From Talpa occidentalis (lineage: Eukaryota > Chordata > Mammalia > Eulipotyphla > Talpidae), in NCBI RefSeq assembly GCF_014898055.3, contig NW_023601433.1, forward strand, positions 20,759,641 to 20,823,640: 64,000 bases of DNA, given 5' to 3'. Within the stretch, counting starts at the first letter, position 1, and every line of letters begins with the position of its first letter. Shown here in pieces: positions 48,931 to 60,795 of this stretch. A program made the translations under genes and the position numbers. Under the pieces are notes generated by a model. That model had not been told where the DNA came from and did no database searches. It saw nothing but the letters and a program-made list of their open reading frames with translations.

Positions 48931-49800
48931 TTTTGAACTTTATTCTGTAATGCAGTTAAATTCATTAGAAACAATTCTCTGTCACGTACATATCCTTTCT
49001 TCATGAGCTTCTTATGCACTCAGAGCTCCCCCTTGTATTTTCCAAGATGCAGGCTTTTCTTGGTCATGTAGAATTCTTCACTTACTGTAAGAATACTCTC
49101 AGATTTTAACAGAAGGTTCTTTTTCTTTCTTCCTTGAGTTTTGCCTGTTGAAATCCTCTAACTCCAACCAAAAGGGGAAAGAAGCTTCTTCATAAATTAT
49201 TTATGTGATTAGAATTTCTTCTTTGGCTTCAGACATCACTCTTTCATCTTCAGCAGGATGCTCTTTTTCTTTCTTGTTTGCATCCCTCCCTTGTTAAAAA
49301 ATAAAAAAAACAACAAAAATCAAACTTTTATTATGGAAACTTTTAAGCATGTAAAAATATAGAGAAGCTAGGCAATGAACCACCATGTACCCATCAGCAA
49401 CCAACAATTATCAGCTGGTGAAGCTGCATTTTTCTAAGTGGAGTGTGTATGTAGGACTCTTTTCTTTTGAGATGGTTTATTATTTGTGTTAAGATGCATT
49501 CAGTATGAAAACTAAGTGTCTCCAATGATTTCCAGGGAATACCACAAACTTCTCATATACTCCTTGGCTTTGTGTTTTATGCAGAGTCCTTAGCATAACC
49601 TGTACCTGTTACTTTGTGCTTTGTTTCTAGTCTGGTTGATTTAAGCAATCTCGTCTTTGATCTATGTTTACATTTCTTAAATGCAGTATGTTAGCTCTCT
49701 CTTTTTTCCTTGAATATCAATCTATCTGTCTGTCTATCACTCAATCAATTAGTCACTCATCTCTCTATCCTTCATGCTTTTTATATATCAACTATGCTTG
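48931..49800. other. No gene; short old L1 fragment
   Basis: 49315-49430 ('gtaaaaatatagagaagcta', 'accatgtacccatcagcaac') is an antisense L1M 3' fragment. The remainder, including TCTG/TCTA-rich 49720-49775, shows nothing else. Confidence 0.5.
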
Positions 49801-50010
49801 ATTAATAAAAGTAAATAGCATAATGTAGTAGAGGCATCTCATAGAATCATGGCACTCCCACTTACTAGTTGTTATCACTATTTCAAAGTTTCTAAACCTA
49901 GCTGAAATTTAGTATCATCATCTATAAATTGAATAACACCCACCTTGAGAATGATTGTTAGCATTAGAAAATGCGAGTGCCTGATGCATAGAAGTGACTC
50001 AGTGACAGCT
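49800..50010 (-). repeat. MIR element, degenerate
   Basis: 'cactcccacttactagttgt', 'ttagtatcatcatctataaa' and 'gagtgcctgatgcatagaag' follow antisense MIR. Confidence 0.65.
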
Positions 50011-50534
50011 ATTATGATTATGGCAGATACAGCACAGTTGTGAAATGGATGCCAAAAAGCATTATACCCAACTGACTGACTAAATAGGCACCAGTGAGAC
50101 CAAAATACTAACATCACTGAAACAGCCAGTGTCAGATCCACAACTAAACTCATAAATGCCACTTCCTGGACTCAGAGACGCCTGCAAACACACCAAAATC
50201 TAATTTCTGCTTATATCTTTATGTGTGAATTCTATTTTACAACAGTAACAGGATATTCCCAGCAGCTCATTTCAAGGGAAATTACTAAATTTATGGTTCC
50301 AGGCATCTAGTTTGGCCTTGTGCCCAAAACCATGTCAATACATCAACAGTAATACTTTAAATGAGCATATCAAATCAATACATCTCTGCTGGGGTGTTTT
50401 GCTGTATTTATTTGTGGGCAGGCTGAGTCTCAGAATCATAGACTGTTGGTGGAGAGTTTGTAAGTGTACTGGGGGAAGTGCTTCAAGGGTTCACACAGAG
50501 AAAGAAATGTTATGAGTCTCATTTTGTCTCTTAC

Positions 50535-50570
50535 TCTGTATTTCTCTCTGTGTCTCTGTCTCTATCTCTG

Positions 50571-50635
<65 letters not shown>

Positions 50636-50642
50636 TACGTTA
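50535..50642. repeat. Compound microsatellite (CT)n(CA)n(CATA)n(CA)n
   Basis: Tct-rich run, then CA, CATA and CA blocks without interruption. Apparent ORFs here are repeat artefacts. Confidence 0.92.
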
Positions 50643-51140
50643 TGTACATCTCTGTGTATTCTTCCCTAAGTAGAGAAATGGTTTCTCTCAACTTTCCCCC
50701 TGCAAAATTTTACTGAATTATCCGAATATGTCATGGTGAGTCATCTATAGGTGTCTGAAGGATATAAGTTCTGCCTAATAGGTAAAGGCAGCTTCAAGCA
50801 AAATTAGTAAAAATTGTATAGAAGGGATTTCCCTTTTCATCCTATGTGAATAGGACAGAAAGGGGAGGACTGTTGAAGGGACCCTTGAAAGATATTCCTG
50901 TAATCACCATCAGCTAATATGAGATTCCTTCTAATTCTGCAGTTACAATATTACATACTCCTTTCAGCAAGGATCACTACAAGCAAGTTAAATCAAATCA
51001 TAATGAATTGCCTAGGAAAGACTGAAAAATAGGTCTTTGGAAACATTTTCCTTCCTCAAGAAGAAAAATGGGGCTTCTCCCTCTTTTTCGAAATCATATT
51101 CCTTCATTTAGTTACAGTGGCTATAGCTAAAGCTGAATGC
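50643..51140. other. No recognisable gene
   Basis: Intergenic, no clear repeat or coding potential. 50011-50534 is the same. Confidence 0.5.
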
Positions 51141-51270
51141 TGAATGTAAAAATAGGTATTAATTGAGAATCTACTAAGTGACCTAACTTTGTAGATGCTC
51201 TGGGGACAACAAAGGAAGTATAACTCAAAATTCCTTGCATTCATTGAGTTTGCAGTCTAAATGAGGACAT
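51140..51270 (-). repeat. L2 3' fragment
   Basis: 'gagaatctactaagtgacct', 'gctctggggacaacaaagga' and 'ttgcattcattgagtttgca' match antisense L2. Confidence 0.65.
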
Positions 51271-51532
51271 AGCAATTTTGAGACATATTTGGCCTGATTC
51301 CTCAATATATTTTGTTTGTTTGATTTACTTTATTACTCTTTTCCTTTTGTGACTCCCAATTGTACAGATGTTAAATCTTTTTGATAATGCCCCATAGATT
51401 AATGAAACTATTAGATTTTTTTTTCAATCTTTTTTCTTCTGCTCTTTAGATTAGGTGATTATTAATTTATCTTCAAATTCATTAACTCTTCTATCATCTT
51501 TATTCTACTATTAAACACATTTTAAACATTTT

Positions 51533-54343
51533 ATTTATTTATTTTTATATTAATTTTTAAAAAATTTTTACATCATTGTTCATTTTTAAACAATATTTGC
51601 TTCCCCCTACCCCCTCAGGTGTAGTCCCCATAGAGTTTCCTTCACCAATACACCTGTGCACCATCACCACAGCCCTCTGTGCTCCTCCCTCCCTCCCCCT
51701 GATCCCTCTCCCTCCTCCTCTCCTGCAATATGTCTCTGATTTATAATTGTCCGTTTTTGCTTTGTTGTGTTTTGTACTGTTATTTTTTTTTTTTACACTG
51801 ATGTCTTATTTGGTTCCTCTATATTCCTGCTATAAGTGAAACCATCCGTTATTTTTCTTTTTCCTTCTGGCTTATTTCACTAAGCATAATTCCTTCTAGT
51901 TCTGTCCATGTTGCTGCAAATGGCATGAGTTTATCTTTTTTGATTGCTGAATAATATTCCATTGTGTATATATGCCACATCTTCTTGATCCCGTCATCTA
52001 TTTTTGAGCATTTGGGTTGCTTCCAGGTTTTACCTATTGTAAATAGTGCTGCAATAAACATAGGGGGACAGGTGTTCTTTTGAATCACTGTTTTTGTGTC
52101 CTTTGGGTAGATCCCTAGTAGTGGAATTGCCGGGTCGTATGGTAGCTCCATTTTTAGTAGACTGAGGAACCTCCAGGCAGCTTTCCATAGTGGTTGGACC
52201 AGTTTGCACTCCCACCAGCAATGTAGGAGAGTTCCTTTTTCACCACCTCCTCGCCAACATTTGTTGTTGCTTGTTTTTTTGATATGTGCCATTCTTACTG
52301 GTATAAGGTGGTATCTCAGTGTGGTTTTAATTTGCATTTCTCTGACTATAAGGGATGTTGAACATTTTTTCATATGCCTGTTGGCCATTTGCATTTTCTC
52401 TTGGAGAAATGTCTTTTAAGTTCTGCCCATTTCCTGACTGGATTGTTTATTTTGTTTTTGTTGAGTTGTATGAGTTCTTTGTATGTCTTTGTGATCAGTC
52501 CCTTATCAGTTGACTGGAGTGCAAAGATTTTTTCCCAGTCAGTGGGGTGTCTTGCTGTTTTGGTTAATGTCTCTTTTGCTGTGCAGAAGCTTTTCAGTTT
52601 GATGTAATTCCGGGTGTTTATGTTTTCCTTGACTTTCTTTGGGTGATGAGTCTTTAAAGATGTTATTGTGATGTATATCTTGTAGTGTTTTACCTATATT
52701 TTCTTCTATATATTTTATGGTTTCAGGTCTTATGTCCAGTTATTTTATCCATTTTGAGTTGATTTTTGTGCATGGTGAAAGGTAGTGATCTAGTTTCATT
52801 TTTTTGCAAGTGGTGGTCCAGTTTTTCCAGAACCATTTATTGAACAAACTGTCCATGTTCCATTGCATATTCTTTGCTCCTTTGCCAAAGATCAGTTGTC
52901 CAGATAAGTGTGGTTTTATTTCTGGGCTCTCTATTCGGTTCTATTGGTCTGTGTGTCTGTTTTTATTCCAATACCAAACTGTTTTAAGTATTATAGCTTT
53001 GTAATAAAGTTTGAGGTTTGGAAGTGTGATACCTCCTTTCTCCTGTGTTTTCATCAGTAAGGCTTTGGTTATTCATGTTTTTGTTTTTTTTTTTTGTGGT
53101 TCCATCTGAATTTCATCAGTATTTGTTCTATTTCTTTGAAGAATGCCATTGAGATTTTTATTGGAATAGCATTGAATCTGTATATTGCTTTTGGTAGGAT
53201 GGCCATTTTAATAATGTTAATTCTTCCAATCCATGAGCAGGGGATGTCTTTCCATTTCTTTGTGTCTTCTTCTATTTCTTTTAACAGTGTTTTATAATTT
53301 TCTTTGTATAGGTTTTTCACCTCTTTTGTTAGGTTTATTCCCAAGTATTTGATTTTTTTGTTTCAATTATAAAAGGGATGGTTTTCTTGATTTCTTTTTC
53401 TTCAGATTGACTGTGTATAGGAAAGTTACTGATTTTTGTGTGTTGATTTTGTATGCTGCTACTTTACTGAACTGGTTGATTATTTTGAGTCGTTTCCCTG
53501 TGGAGTTTTTAGGGTTCTCTATTTATATTACTATAGTGCCTGCAAATAGTGATAGTTTTACTTCTTCTTTCCCTATCTGGATTCCTTATAGGTCTTTCTC
53601 TTGTCTTATTGCCCTTGGTAGGACCTCTAGTATTATATTGAAGAGCAGTGGTGAGAGAGGACATCCTTGTCTTGTTCCTGATCTTAAAGGAAAGGCCTTC
53701 AGCTTTTTGCCATTGAGAATAATATTGGCGGTGGATTTGTCATATATGGCTTTAATCATGTTAAGGTATGTTCCTTCTATCCTGAGAATTTCAAGGACCT
53801 TCATCATAAATGGATGTTGGACTTTGTCGAATGCTTTCTCAGCATCTATTGATATGATCATATGGTATTTATTTTTCTTTTTGTTGATGTGTTGCTTTAC
53901 ACATCAACAAAAATCAATTTTTGTATGTTGAACCATCCTTGTGCCTCTGGGATGAATTCCACTTGATCGTGATGTATTATCCCTTTGATGCATTGTTGGA
54001 TTCTGTTGGCAAGGATTTTGTTGAGAATTTTTGCATCAGTGTTCATTAGGGAGATTGGCTTGTAATCTTCTTTTTTTGTGCTGTCTTTGTTTGGTTTTGG
54101 TGTTAGTGTAATGTTGGCTTTGTAGAATGCATTTGGTAGTATTCCTTCTTTTTCAATTTTTTGAAAGAGTTTGTATAGGATAGGTACTAATTCACTGCTG
54201 AACGTTTGGTAGAATTCATTTGTGAAGCCATCTGGACCTGGGCTTTTGTTCTTGGGGAGTGCTTTGATTACTGCCTCAATTTCACGGCTTGCAATTGGTC
54301 TGTTTAGTTGTTCTATTTCTTCTTTGTCTAGCTTTGGATGATT
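51533..54343 (-). mobile_element. 5'-truncated L1, 2.8 kb (RT domain to 3'UTR)
   Basis: Perfect 16-bp TSD acattttaaacatttt at 51517-51532 and 54344-54359. Antisense ORF2p: truncated just upstream of the reverse transcriptase; RT motifs [14 protein letters not shown] and [15 protein letters not shown] (53586-53861), then [15 protein letters not shown] and [16 protein letters not shown] (51849-52394). Frames are broken, there is no 5'UTR or ORF1, and the YXDD region is not in a continuous frame. It is dead. The old L1-like DNA on both sides is continuous across it. Confidence 0.95.
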
Positions 54344-54359
54344 ACATTTTAAACATTTT

Positions 54360-55350
54360 CAATATATATTTTTCAGTTTCATACTTTATATATATATATT
54401 TTTAAATAGTTCCTAGTTATTCACTGATATTCTTATTTTTTCATCACCACAAGCATTGTTTCCTTTATATTCCTGGGTTTAGTTATAATAACATATAATA
54501 CTTATTTGCTAATTCCAATATGTGAATCATTTCAGCGTTCCTCTTCATTGATTTTATATTTTTCTCAATTATAGGTAATATCTTCATGTTTCTTTTAATG
54601 TTAAATAATCTTAAACTGTATTGTGGACATTGTGAATGATCTGTTGTAGATATTCTCAATTCTACTATGGTCCTCTATATTTATTTTTTTAATAGTTGGC
54701 AGTTAACTTGGCCGAGTTCAAATTGTAAACTTTGTCTTCCCCTCTGTAAATAGTAACTTAAGTTTCTGCTCAGTTCTTTTAGTCTTAGCTGGCTGCTTGA
54801 AGTCTGCCTAACGTAAGTTTGGTTCCAGCATCAACAAGAGATTTGCATGGGATTTATGCACAGAATTTGAGACTCCTTTCTGGATTTCAACTTTTCAGGA
54901 TTTCCCCCTTCACTTTCCAGCAGCTGTGTTTCCTTCAAACTCTTATCATTCATTTTTTCAAGCAAGTAAGACTTTGGATTATCTTTCTGACTTTTAGCTC
55001 TCTTACAGATTGCAGTCTTTAGCCTTCTCTCAGGATAAAAGACACAAACAATGGAAATTGTACCTACTGCCTTTTCCTTCTTCCAAATGTTGACTTCCTT
55101 CCTAGTTTTAGTTGTTCTCTCATGTCATCAGATAGTTGTTTTTATAGTTTTTCTCAGAGTTGTTATCTGTGAGAGGATTATTCCAATAGGAGCTATATGG
55201 CCATGCCTACGAGCGTAACTTTGATAGGCAAATTACTACCAAAGAAAGACCCAGAGAGAAAAACACTTAGACAAGAAAAGAATTTCACTTGTACAGAGAT
55301 TCACAGGGGAGTCCAGCTTTTGGAAAGATGGACTCATCAGAAAAAAAAAA
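54360..55350. other. Old L1-like AT-rich DNA, no gene
   Basis: Together with 51290-51516 this seems to be the older host of the L1 insertion. Further right it is unclassified. Confidence 0.45.
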
Positions 55351-55371
55351 AAAAAAGCAACATTTATTTAT

Positions 55372-55631
55372 AAAAAAGATTTATTTATTTATACAAGCAC
55401 TGGGTACAGTCAGAAGCGCAGGAGGGTGAGAGAATTCACCAGAGCCAGAGTGGGGAACAGAACAGGCAGACTGATGAAGAAATACACTGTTGAAGGGAGA
55501 GCGGGCGCAGCAGGAGGGGTCTGTCGTGCCATGTGGGACCCTCGCCGGTGGCCGGGGATTGAACCGATGCTGCGGAAGCTGCGGGCAGCTTCGCAGCCCA
55601 GCGCTCAACCGCTGCGCCACCAGGGGAGGCC
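55372..55631 (-). repeat. tRNA-derived SINE, type 1
   Basis: TSD agcaacatttattta / agcaacagttattta; an A16 run precedes the left flank. Confidence 0.94.
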
Positions 55632-56800
55632 CAGCAACAGTTATTTAAAGGAAGAATATTACCAAATCACTGAGTTTACTCCCGGTCTGTATGATGGAAA
55701 AGCAGTAGTTTTCCCATATAATTTTAATATTTACAAAGGTTGAATATATTTTTAGACATCAATAGTGCAAAAGTTAGAGACATTTTTGTTAGGGAGTCAG
55801 TAACCTCCAGGAAAGGTTCCAGCTTTCATATTTTGGGAATTAGAATTATATAGAGTGATCCTTTTATTTTTGTCTCTGGGTGCAAAGTGAATTTTCCCCT
55901 GTAACTGTGGTATGGAATGTACATCCCATAATGTCGGCTCTGCAGGGCTTTAATTATGTTTTTATAATCTTTTCCTTATGGTTAAGTTCCACTCTATGTG
56001 AAGATTTCATCTCATAAATTGTTTTGAAATTTTCTGATTTAGTACAACTCATTCGGTATTTTGTTTTATTTAACAAATTTTATCTATATAGTGTATAAGA
56101 GATGTCTGTATACAATGACATCTATGTTACAAGTTGGAAAAACAGCTGTTTTGGTTTAATAATTAACTTGTAAATTCTCTACAGTTGTAACTTACTTTTA
56201 TGTAAAAGAATTATTGCCTTTATCAGCTCATGTAATGAGCTACACAACAAGGAGCATCCAATTTACTTCTAGGGGGTTTGCCTGCAGTTACCTATATTCG
56301 CTGAGATCCTCCAGTTTGTCAATTTCCCGGCCTACTAGGAAATTCTCTATTATCTCTACAGCTTATAGTAGAGATAGTCACAGAATAGTCACAGAATAAG
56401 TATCTATAGTCACAGAATAAGTATCTGGACAGTTTTCTGGGAGCCATATGCCGAAACACTCACATTAGCTCACAAGAGCTGATTATTAAATTTGCAGGAA
56501 ATTTGTAAGCTGCTTGTTAAACATGGCCATTATTAGAAATTAAACTTTATAACTTACAATTAAATAAATTATATTTAAGTTAACGAATACTCAAAACTCA
56601 TCATTTCCTAATTACATGACACTGTAATTTAATGTATGCTCGTGTGCTCTTGAGGTTATTATTTACATGTATTGTGTCTCTGTGGTAGAAATGCTGCATA
56701 ACAGATGTCTCTTCCCAACTCCATCTTTATTGATGTCATGTTGAAATGGCAACCATGGAACATTTATTTACACCATAGAAAACTGGCCAGTGCTACAAAG
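55632..56800. other. No recognisable gene
   Basis: AT-rich. A short tandem repeat of 'gtcacagaataagtatct' occurs at 56370-56425. Confidence 0.5.
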
Positions 56801-56814
56801 CATTATTTATTTAT

Positions 56815-57084
56815 TTATTTTAAAGATTTATTTATTTATTTATACAAGAACCGGGGTACAGGCCAGATGCGCGGGAGGGTGAGAGGATTCACCGGAGACA
56901 GAGTGGGGAACAGAACAGGCAGACTGACGAAATGCACTGCTGAGGGGAGCAGTGGGTGCAACAGGAGAGGTCTGCTGCACCATATGGGACCCTCCTCGGC
57001 CAGCAGGAATCAAACCGTCCCTGCAGAGGCTGCAGATAGCTTCACAGCGTGGTGTTCAACCGCCTGCGCCAACAGGGGAGACCC
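56815..57084 (-). repeat. tRNA-derived SINE, type 3
   Basis: Antisense full-length copy, tail (TTTA)n. Weak TSD around gcatt. Confidence 0.93.
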
Positions 57085-57453
57085 GCATTTTTTATTTTGA
57101 AGAGACAGTTGTTGAACATTTAACAACATGTTACTGTTTATAGGCATTTTCCCTCCTAAAAAGCAAAGTCCTCAGTTATAGTAGTAGCTTGTCATATTTA
57201 ACTAAATGAGGTTTGTGTTTAGTTTATTGTCACAAATTTGACTTGTCCAGTTAAATCTTATAGGATGGTGGATGGATTTTTATTGAGCTTAAGTAAATAT
57301 CTATATGATCATGAAAAATAAAGGAACATAATAAAAACATCTTAAATAATATTTAACCATTGTTACCATTGTTTTGGGTAGTTTGTAGATAAAACCTATT
57401 AATATATCCTACAGAATCTACTTATTTTAAGTTTTAAATTCCTTGTTAAAAAA
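57085..57453. other. No recognisable gene
   Basis: AT-rich intergenic sequence. Confidence 0.5.
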
Positions 57454-57463
57454 TATCCACTAA

Positions 57464-57651
57464 GGGGCCTCCCCTAGTGGCTCAGCAGCTCAGCAGTGCT
57501 GGGCTGCGAAGCTGCCTGCAGCCTCTCCTGCTCCCCTCAGCAGTGTATTTTTTCAGTCTGCCTGTTCTGTTCCCTGCTCTGGCTCTAGTGAATTCTCTCA
57601 CCCTCCCACGCTTCTGACTGTACCCAGTGCTTGTATAAATAAATAAATCTT
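57464..57651 (+). repeat. tRNA-derived SINE, type 1, internally deleted (no B box)
   Basis: About 100 bases between 'gcagcctct' and 'cctgctcccctcagcagtg' are missing, including the B box. TSD tatccactaa (57454-57463 and 57652-57661). Confidence 0.92.
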
Positions 57652-57669
57652 TATCCACTAAGAATTTTA

Positions 57670-57940
57670 TTATTATTTTAAGATTTATTTATTTATGCAT
57701 ACAGGAGCTGGGGTACAGGCCAGAGTTGTGGGGGGTAAGAGGATTCATCAGAGACAGAGTGGGAAACAGAACAGGCAGATTGACTGACGTACACTGCTGA
57801 GGAGAGCAGCGGGCGAGTCAGGAGAGTCTGCTGTGCCATGTGGGTTGCTCCTTGGCCGGCTGAAGATCGAACTTGTGCTGCAGTGGCTGTGGATAACTTC
57901 GTATGTTGAGTCTTAACCCCTTGCGCCACCAGGGAGGCCC
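57670..57940 (-). repeat. tRNA-derived SINE, type 2
   Basis: Perfect 18-bp TSD tatccactaagaatttta (57652-57669 and 57941-57958), overlapping the 3' TSD of the neighbouring opposite-strand SINE. Confidence 0.95.
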
Positions 57941-57958
57941 TATCCACTAAGAATTTTA

Positions 57959-58361
57959 GTATTTTTTTCTCTCTGAATTCTGGGAGGGCTGTTGGCATAA
58001 TACACCACCTAAAGAATGTTTCATTCTAGTTTATACAAGTATGTTCAGTTCAACTGATGGCTAGAGATAAAGGAGAAAGAACAGCATTTTCCCTCATATG
58101 CCCACTCAAAATAGAACATTAACCACAATTAAATCAGTTCACTTAACTCCAGGAAATTAATTTTTATTTTGCTGATCTTGCTAAGCAGTCTACTCTCACA
58201 AAGTTGTCTTTTTTTGTCCTAAGTCTTGACTGAGTTCCTTGAACAGACTGATATGTATCTGTGGAAATAATGTTTGCTCCAACTGGGGAGTCTAGTCACT
58301 GTAATGTCAATAGTCAGGAGTGCCTGCTAGTTTTTATTGCATCTCTTTTGGAGGTTGCTTC
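57959..58361. other. No recognisable gene
   Basis: Intergenic; nothing supportable. Confidence 0.5.
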
Positions 58362-58377
58362 CAAAAGTTGAAATTTT

Positions 58378-58652
58378 GGGCCTCCCCTGGTGGCACAGGC
58401 GGTTGAGTGCCACGCTGTGGAGCTGTCCACAGCCTCTGCAGCACCGGTTTGATCCCGGCTGGCCCATGAGGGGCCCACATCGTGCGTCAGACCTCTCCTG
58501 TCTCGCCCGCTGCTCCCCTTAGCAGTGTATTTCATCAGTCTGCCTGTTCTGCTCCCCGCTCTGTCTCTGGTGAATCCTCTCACCCTCCCGTGTATCTGGC
58601 CTGTACCCCGGTTCTTGTACAAATAAATAAATAAATCTTTAAAAACAAAAAA
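58378..58652 (+). repeat. tRNA-derived SINE, type 3
   Basis: Perfect 16-bp TSD caaaagttgaaatttt (58362-58377 and 58653-58668). Tail aaataaataaataaatcttt ends in a Pol III terminator-like TCTTT. Confidence 0.95.
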
Positions 58653-58668
58653 CAAAAGTTGAAATTTT

Positions 58669-60376
58669 ATTTCTGAGTTTATAGCGGAGACCTGTAGAAA
58701 CAAATAAAAGGGCAAAGCAGATATCATCTGTTTAGGGCAAGACTGAATGACTGGCTATAATAAAAATGACTTTATTATAATAACCAACAATAGCAGAATG
58801 GAGGAGAGTGAGACGTATTAGTATGTAAGGATTTAATGAATGATTTTCCTTGATAGGAAAGACATTGACCCCAGGCCTTTAATTTAAATACCTAAGTGGT
58901 ATTTAATTTGTTACCAATTGACAATAGTATTTCAAGTCTCAAAATTGAATATATAATTTGTTAAAAGTTATTTGTTTAGTCTTTGTATAGAAATAATACG
59001 GTAAATAGTAAAGAGGTTGTTGGATAGGTGACTGCTTTGTGTAATAGACATGTGGAAATTTTTATTTGTAGAGCACAGTGAAAGTTTACAAGTCATTTTT
59101 TGGCTTTTAAAGTTGTCCTTATCAAACCGAAAGATCAGGGACTCTACCTGGGACTCTGAGTGTGTGGGTCTGTATGTGTACAGGTGCGCACACACCTTGG
59201 AGTGGGATGAGAACTGGGATGCTCCTCTGAATGTATATAGTTTCATTCTGCCCTGAGGCTCACGGAAGGGGTGTGACTGCAGTTAGCAAAAATAATGAAA
59301 AGTAAACATCTGGGGAGGGATGGGGAGTGGAGTGAATAGTTTCTAGTACAGAACAAAGCACAAAGGTGAAAGAGATATTCTTGTTTTAGCCTGTTCTGTA
59401 CACAAAAACTGCTTTTGGAGTTTCATACAAATAGCCCTTTTTTAAAGTTTATTTTTCTTCATCGCATCTTAATTTGATTGACTTTCAGGTGATTCTAATT
59501 GTTAGCATTCGAAATTTATTTTAATGGGAAATATTAATGACTTTCCATTTTTCCCACCTGAAATGAAGTTCATTGTGCAAAGATTTAGATTGGTAGCACA
59601 ACTGAATAATTGTTCAACTTTCTAATAAGATATAAGAATTCTTTTAAAATAAGGTCACAGAATTCTTTTAATTTATATCTCAGTTTAAAAAATTAATTTG
59701 TAGTATATGGTGTTATTTCAGAAAGTTTGAAAAGTAGAATGGGAAATGAATATATCACATTCCATCATCCTAATGTAACTATTATCATTTTGATAAATTC
59801 TATTCCAAAATTTTGTCATATAAACATCTATGTTATTTAAAATTTTTATTCAATTTAATTATGACCTTTCCCCCTTAGCACTGAGTTATAAACATTTTTC
59901 ATGTTGCCACAAAATCTTTTGATATTTGCTTAAAGTCAAATTTTTTTAAGTAGGAATCTCCCTTAGTGCCTTTCAAATATGGTGCGGTTTACAAAAAACA
60001 AAATGCACACAGGTTCTCAGGAACACAGCTAATGTATTAAGTGAGATAGAACCACAAAGAGGTTGAAACAAAGCTAGATTATCCCCTTTATTAGCTGGGA
60101 AAGGTAATGTGTAAACATGGACTGGAAAGTAGTACATTTTTCTTTTTCCAGGATAGAAATTGAAACCTTGTTTAAGTTCTCACGAGGTTTTTAGAGAATT
60201 GTAAGGTATAACACAAGTGCTTTGTATTCATTAAAGTAAAAAGATTGTAATATGGGGATGATTTGCTTTTATCAAGTGTAGGGGATAATTCAGGTAACTC
60301 TCATCCCTTTGTACTTCCGTGTTCTTTTTTCTTATATTACAAATTGAACTTATTTGAGAAGTAATAATTGCTTAAA
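58669..60376. other. 1.7 kb with no recognised repeat or gene
   Basis: AT-rich, SINE-free, with homeodomain-like TAAT motifs at 59460-59640. No coding potential. 59690-59930 may be an old, unclassifiable repeat. Confidence 0.45.
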
Positions 60377-60387
60377 ATATCAATTTA

Positions 60388-60659
60388 GGGGCCTCCCTGG
60401 TGGTGCAGGGGTTAAAATTTCAGTGATATCAAGCTATTGCCAGCCACTTTGGCATGAGTTTGATCCCCAGCCAGGGAGCTACCCACATGGAACAGCAGAC
60501 CTCTCCTGTCTCGGTTGCTGCTCCCCTCAACAGTGTATTTCACTCTGCTGCCTGTTCTGCTCCCCACTCTGGTGAATCCTCTCACTCCTCCCATCCCCGG
60601 CACCTCTGGCCTACACCCCAGTTCTTGTGTGCATAAATAAATAAAATAAATCTTAAAAA
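60388..60659 (+). repeat. tRNA-derived SINE, type 2
   Basis: TSD atatcaattta / atatgaattta. Tail ataaataaaataaatctt. Confidence 0.94.
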
Positions 60660-60688
60660 ATATGAATTTAAATACGGCCTTTGCCTTT

Positions 60689-60795
60689 CTGTTCTCCACT
60701 CTGTCTCTGGTTAATCCTCTCACCCTCCTGCGCATCTGGCCTGTACCCGGGTTCTTGTATGCATGAATAAATAAATCTTTACAAAAAAAAAATAG
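60689..60795 (+). repeat. 5'-truncated SINE, 3' third only
   Basis: Begins at 'ctgttctccactctgtctct' and ends atgaataaataaatcttt plus A run. Imperfect flanks tacggcctttg / tagcgccttta suggest its own TSD, so it was inserted already truncated. Confidence 0.85.

Noticed and set aside
50464..50691. ORFs with repeated Thr-His or Ser-Leu
   Set aside because: Translation of the compound microsatellite.
51849..53861. Possible active reverse transcriptase gene
   Set aside because: RT-like motifs are present, but the L1 is 5'-truncated, lacks ORF1 and the endonuclease domain, and is frame-broken.
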